DNA of 64,000 nt from Ahaetulla prasina (taxonomy: Eukaryota > Chordata > Lepidosauria > Squamata > Colubridae): contig NC_080541.1 in the NCBI RefSeq assembly GCF_028640845.1, positions 37,424,435-37,488,434 on the forward strand, given 5' to 3'. This document shows, in pieces, positions 60,901 to 64,000 of the stretch. The notes under the pieces are model-generated. The model was not told the origin of the DNA and ran no database searches. It was given only the letters and a program-made list of their open reading frames with translations. Made by a program: the position numbers and the translations under genes. Each line of letters starts with the position of its first letter. Within the stretch, counting starts at the first letter, position 1.

Positions 60901-63481
60901 TTTACAGACCACAGTTAAGAACCCCACTCTGCACAGAGCTTCCCAGTCATGGTCATTTCAAGATGTGTGAACTTCCTAGAATTGCCTATCCCAAGGGGTC
61001 GGCAACCTTGAACACTCAAAGAACCACAAAGGTCCTAACCGAAAACCCCCCCATTCAATTCTGGAGCTGCCCAGAAGCCCAGTTCCCCCACCATAGAGTC
61101 TCCTCCTAGTGTGGTGTCCTTTTCTCTCTACCTGTCCTAACTGAAAGCCCTATCAATTGTGGAGCCAAATGGAAAACCTGTCCCTTGCCTTGCAGTCTCC
61201 TCTTGGCACACTGTGCTTTTCCCGCTCCTAACCGGAAGCTCCTCTCAAAATTGTGGTGCTGACTGGCAACAGGGAGCCACAGGAGAGGGATGACAGAGCC
61301 ACATGCGGCTCCAGAGCCGCAGGTTGATGACCCCTGGCCTATTCCAAGCAATTCTAGGCCTTAAGTCAACACATCTGGTAGTTGCAAAGATTGGGAAACA
61401 TTGCTTTGTAGTTCCCTCCCACAAATGGAAGGAAATTTATGTTAATCCAATATCAAAGCTTGATCTAAGGACTGACCTTCAACTTTTGTTATCAAGTTGC
61501 AAGCCAAATTTAAGGTACGCAGGTTTGCAAGGCAGCTTAGCCCTTCAATCCAATGTATACGATTTGATGAGAGATTTAGATGTTGTAAGTTCAACAGGTG
61601 ATCAAGACTTTCAATTCTGGAGATCTGGTTACAGTGCAAGTTGAGTGTGTGAAGCTCTGAACTTAAAGGCAGCTCTGCTAAACTACAAATGAAGAATATA
61701 TGACAAAACATTGGTTTTAACAATATGTAGAAACTTTGAAGCACATGTAGTCCTTGATTTACAAAAGTTCATTTAGTGACCAAAGTTACAATGGCACTAG
61801 AAAAACTGACTTGTGACAGTTTTTCACATTTACAACCGTAGCAGCATCCCCATGATCAAAATTCAGATGCTTGGTAACTGACTCATATTTATGATGGTTG
61901 CAGTGTCCCAGGATCATGTGATCATCTTTTGCGACCTTCTGACAAAGTCAATGGAGAAGCCAGATTTACTTAATAATCATGTTACTAACTTAAAAGTGGT
62001 ATTGATTCACTTAACAGCTGGGGAAAGAAAGGTCAGAAAATGGGGCCAAACACTTAAATTGCACTTGACAACCATCTTGCTTAGCAACAGAAATTTGGGT
62101 TCAATTGGGCTTGGAAGATTGAGAGTTCACTCCTAGGTAGCAGCAGATTTTTCTCTTTAAGGTGCAAAAAAATTATATCTGATGCAAACTCCACACTGTG
62201 TCAGGAAGGACATCCAACTAGGGCTCCAACCAGTCACTGTGATTCTACCCTGAATTAAGGGATTGCAGAGTCATAAAAAGGGGAGTTTTGTGGTCATAAG
62301 TCGAGGACTACTTATAACAAGTAACAAGTGTTCAAGCTCATGAAAACCACACTGTATACAAGGTACACCAGTACTTTCATGATTCTCTGAATAATAATTT
62401 TAATACTAAAGATACTTAATTGTGCAAAGTCAAACTTCTTGGTGCAGTCATCTAGTCTTATCCTAGAGCTTGGAAGAAAAGCCAGCTGTTCAAAGCTTTA
62501 CAGAGGGTTAGGAAGGCTGAACCTCAGAGGCAGTGTTCCACAGGGCTGCCCTGGGAAAGGCATGACTCCTATCAAATAGCAAAATTTAAGGAAAGGACTA
62601 GGAGCAAGCCAACCCTAGCTGTCTCGATAGAATGAGCAGCTGTTCTTAGAGAAAGGCAGTCCTGCAGATAACCTGGCCTTGTTCCATACAGGGCTTTCAA
62701 GTGATGGCCACTTGTAAAGTAAATTGCACCTGTAAAGAAATTGGAAGTTAATGCAGCTCGTAAACAAAGGTGTTACAAAAGCAAACTAGGGGCCCCAATT
62801 ACTGTGCATTCTGGACCAATTGAAGTTATAGGTAGTCTCCAAGGGCAGCCCCATGTACAGTGCATTGCAGTAATCTAAATTAATATTTAATATATATTAA
62901 TTAATAAAGATATATCATGACTTTCAGCTTTGATAATTTTTTCTCCACCAAAGTGAAGAAATCTAATTCTGTGATAGCTGACCTTATGGTAGCAGTCTGT
63001 AAATTAAATTGTACATTACGGAATGTCTTTTTTTAAAAAATTTTTGCACCGGATAGCCTCAACTTACTTGCCATTTTCTTCCACATAAAAAGACCACACA
63101 TTCCGTGGAGCACCCCTTCTAAATTTCTTCAAATAATTTAAGACTAAATAGCTAAATTTGGCTAAGAATTCAGGCTTGTCATCTTCCAGTCTACTTTAAA
63201 ATGGTCAAGGGATCGAGGAGGAAAAAAAACCCCAAAGGTGGAGCTGTGCCCCCAAATTTACCCCAGCACTTCTGCATGACACCCGGGGAAGGACAAGGGG
63301 AAGCACCACTAAGTGTGCAAAAATGATGCAACCACGCAGTAGCAACACCTGAGACGGGATTTGGAAAAAGCTCAGAGATTCTCCCCGTGCAAGGCTTCCT
63401 CTTCCTCCCTGCAGCCTCTCACCTCTTGATGCCTTTGTCCATTAGGCTGAGCTCCCCTGAAGTTGCGCAGACCTCCGCCAT
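44073..63481 (-). CDS. LRRCC1: Leucine-rich repeat and coiled-coil centrosomal protein LRRCC1, complete
   Basis: Centriolar/centrosomal protein involved in spindle-pole integrity and ciliogenesis. Nineteen coding exons (minus): 63481-63423, 61682-61477, 59289-59224, 58343-58176, 58052-57886, 57783-57583, 57161-56977, 56510-56318, 56142-55994, 54182-53978, 53489-53350, 51898-51697, 50583-50398, 49263-49089, 47437-47274, 46492-46284, 46058-45921, 44787-44652, 44195-44073. Sum 3072 bp, 1023 residues plus TGA, against about 1032 in human; all phases agree. Start MAEVCATSGELSLMDKGIK. Five leucine-rich repeats span residues 30 to about 155, a low-complexity linker reaches about 415, then near-continuous coiled coil to the end (EKIKWLTVALSDIQQGL). 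The start has G at -3 and +4. An open frame extends upstream to 63658, so a longer N-terminus cannot be excluded. Confidence 0.97.
45039..45053. repeat. Short (TA)n tract
   Basis: About seven TA units in LRRCC1 intron 17. Confidence 0.8.
47743..47912. repeat. Long imperfect inverted repeat (about 90-bp arms)
   Basis: The left arm (from CTGGGACCAGAGACTTAG) and right arm (ending CTCTGACCCAG) are inverted copies at roughly 80% identity. Both contain the CCCATCTTCAGG/CCTGAAGATGGG core and AATGTGTGTGAGAGA-type apex sequence. A transcript of either strand would fold into a hairpin. In LRRCC1 intron 14. Confidence 0.8.
48232..48374. mobile_element. hAT-type MITE, 143 bp, perfect 8-bp TSD
   Basis: Ends CAGGGGTATCAAACTTGCGG and GCAAGTTTGACAGCCCTG. 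Perfect target duplication ATTTATGC at 48224-48231 and 48375-48382. Same family as 5832-5965. In LRRCC1 intron 14. Confidence 0.93.
48508..48640. mobile_element. Palindromic hAT-type MITE, 133 bp
   Basis: Ends CAGTGTTTCTCAACCTC and AAGGATGAGAAACCTG, arms TTCAGCTCCCAGAATTCCTC and GGGAATTCTTGGAGTTAAAG. Flanks CTTTAGAC and CCTTAGAG match at 6 of 8. The interior belongs to the same foldback group as 20785-20919. In LRRCC1 intron 14. Confidence 0.8.
51921..52143 (-). mobile_element. Squamate tRNA-derived SINE (minus)
   Basis: Read on the minus strand it starts GTGGTGGCGCAGTGGTTAGA with an A box, has GTTTGAATCTCACTAGGC for a B box, then GGTTGACTCAGTCTTCC, and ends TATATAAGTCTAAGTGC. Immediately upstream of LRRCC1 exon 12, in intron 11. 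Confidence 0.8.
52500..52760 (+). mobile_element. tRNA-derived SINE (plus)
   Basis: GGTCTAGTGATTAAGGCATT, CAGCTGGGTGACTTTGGGCC, CCCACCTCACAGGGTGGTTG. The end near AAAGCAATAAATGCAGG matches the 32103-32338 SINE. Confidence 0.75.
54551..54690 (-). mobile_element. SINE 3' half (minus)
   Basis: AGCAATAGCACTTAGATTTA, GTGCTTTACAGCCTCTCTAA and CATATTGCCCCCAATAACC match the reverse SINE at 51921-52143 but stop after the GAGTACACCTTGAGCCTGG segment. Confidence 0.7.
54890..54934 (+). repeat. (ACT)n microsatellite
   Basis: About eleven ACT/CTA units followed by imperfect ATTACT units in LRRCC1 intron 9. Confidence 0.92.
55295..55716. mobile_element. TA-flanked inverted-repeat element, 422 bp
   Basis: Ends TTTTTCAGAGTATAAGATGC and GCATCTTATGCTCCGAAAAA, flanked by TA at 55293-55294 and 55717-55718. 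Same family as 38304-38734, with a different, GC-richer interior containing repeated GAGGCCAAAA-type units. In LRRCC1 intron 9. Confidence 0.8.
60448..60535. repeat. Foldback MITE remnant
   Basis: GAGTTCAATTCCCAGAATTC and GGGAATTCTGTGAGGTGAAG are the inner arms of the palindromic element seen at 48508-48640. The termini are decayed (CACTGGTCTAG at the right). Confidence 0.65.
60992..61336. mobile_element. hAT-type non-autonomous element, 345 bp
   Basis: Full-length relative of 18233-18573 in the same orientation: ends CAAGGGGTCGGCAACC and GGTTGATGACCCCTG. Flanks GCCTATCC (60984-60991) and GCCTATTC (61337-61344) match at 7 of 8. It lies about 140 bp downstream of LRRCC1 exon 2, in intron 2. 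Confidence 0.9.
61748..62318. mobile_element. Inverted-repeat DNA element, interrupted
   Basis: Begins GTAGTCCTTGATTTACAAAA and ends GTCATAAGTCGAGGACTACT, with the CTTTTGCGACCTTCTGACAA core of the 13361-13780 family. About 170 bp at 62112-62285 is not part of the family and looks like a later insertion of unknown type. In LRRCC1 intron 1. Confidence 0.75.
62460..62880. repeat. Degraded interspersed repeat, family uncertain
   Basis: AAGTTAATGCAGCTCGTAAA, GGGCAGCCCCATGTACAG and TGCATTGCAGTAATCT resemble a common reptile repeat with GGGCAGCCCCATGTAGAG-type sequence, probably a LINE 3' region. Assignment is from memory only. Confidence 0.5.
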
Positions 63482-63720
63482 CCCGCTCCGCTTAGCGACC
63501 TCTTCCCCAGCCTGAACCGCGGTAATTGCCGCCCTCCGCTTTGAACCCCGCCCACCAGGCCCTCCTGCGCCAACAGCACCGCCGAGCATGACGGGAGGAA
63601 TGTGGCCTGTTCCAGCTTCGCTTCTCAGCCGCTGCGAAAGGAAGGCGCTGGGTTGCAAAACAGACGTAGTGGGAGGGGGGAGTTTCGATGCCCCTCTCTA
63701 CTCCAGGGGTGGAAGAGAGG
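63400..63720 (-). promoter_or_regulatory. LRRCC1: LRRCC1 CpG-rich promoter and first exon
   Basis: CpG-rich block across exon 1 and the 200 bp upstream, next to a poly-G/purine stretch near 63669-63725. No TATA box. Beyond it, 63721-64000 shows nothing recognisable. Confidence 0.6.
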
Positions 63721-64000
63721 GGGGAAAAACCGCCCAAAAAGTTTAGAAAGTGATTTGCACTTGTGGACGCGTGATAGGAAAGAGTAAGTTAGGAGCAAGG
63801 AAGCCCCTGCTGGTCTACTCATTCCACACTTGCACCTGAGAACGCATCTATGTACTTGACTATTTAAATATTAAAAATAAAAACCCAATAACAGTTCCAG
63901 CCTGTTATTTTCATGATATGAACCCGAAGTTATCGATAAGACTGGCTATTTTTACTGGGGAAGAAGGCAGGGCACTAAGGGGAAAATGTGAATGACTCGC

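Larger units (their letters stand above)
58176..61682 (-). other. LRRCC1: LRRCC1 exons 2-4: leucine-rich repeats
   Basis: Exon 2 (61682-61477) encodes LHTLNLHCNQISRIESLDHL, LQHLNLSSNRIHWIEGL and LRTLNLACNLITKVEG. Exon 3 (59289-59224) adds LTKLNLSYNRIDDLSG. Exon 4 (58343-58176) adds INHIELHSNCVNNVNHLLQC and the capping segment. LxxLxLxxN spacing is intact, as in SDS22-type LRRs. Donors include GTCAGT after exon 2. Confidence 0.95.

Noticed and set aside
63492..63822. Several short open frames at the right end
   Set aside because: CpG-rich LRRCC1 promoter; frames overlap on both strands and show no domains.

Overview
This is a 64 kb piece of a squamate reptile nuclear genome, most likely an advanced (colubroid) snake. 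The split genes with GT-AG introns, CpG-rich promoters and dense interspersed repeats mark a vertebrate. tRNA-derived squamate-type SINEs, CR1/L3-type LINE 3' ends running into TTCTA/TATCC (AATAG-class) microsatellites, and many short hAT-type elements point to snakes. The species assignment is inference. I assembled four protein-coding genes exon by exon from splice sites and phase; each matches the order known from the human 8q21.2 block.

Layout from left to right: CA13 (minus strand, 12731 down to 402; the last exon lies off the left edge); a repeat-rich intergenic region (about 12.7-21.2 kb); RBIS/C8orf59 (plus, non-coding first exon near 21.2-21.3 kb, coding 22980-26552); E2F5 (minus, 42204 down to 27197, nine coding exons, complete); LRRCC1 (minus, 63481 down to 44073, nineteen coding exons, complete). 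CA13 and RBIS are divergent, RBIS and E2F5 converge tail to tail with 644 bp between stop codons, and LRRCC1 and E2F5 are head-to-tail 1.9 kb apart. All four starts sit in CpG-rich sequence.

The genes do not form a pathway. CA13 is a cytosolic carbonic anhydrase, RBIS a ribosome-biogenesis factor, E2F5 a pocket-protein-binding transcription factor that restrains the cell cycle, and LRRCC1 a centriolar/centrosomal coiled-coil protein. They are neighbours by conserved synteny.

I found no undescribed gene system. The notable points are a textbook U12-type AT-AC intron in E2F5, a 64-codon E2F5 exon absent from the mammalian protein as I know it, a possible 3'-end overlap of RBIS and E2F5, and an informative set of non-autonomous DNA transposons: several pairs of related copies, some with perfect 8-bp target duplications, one split by a later CR1 insertion. 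No tRNA, rRNA or CRISPR features and no retroviral genes were seen.
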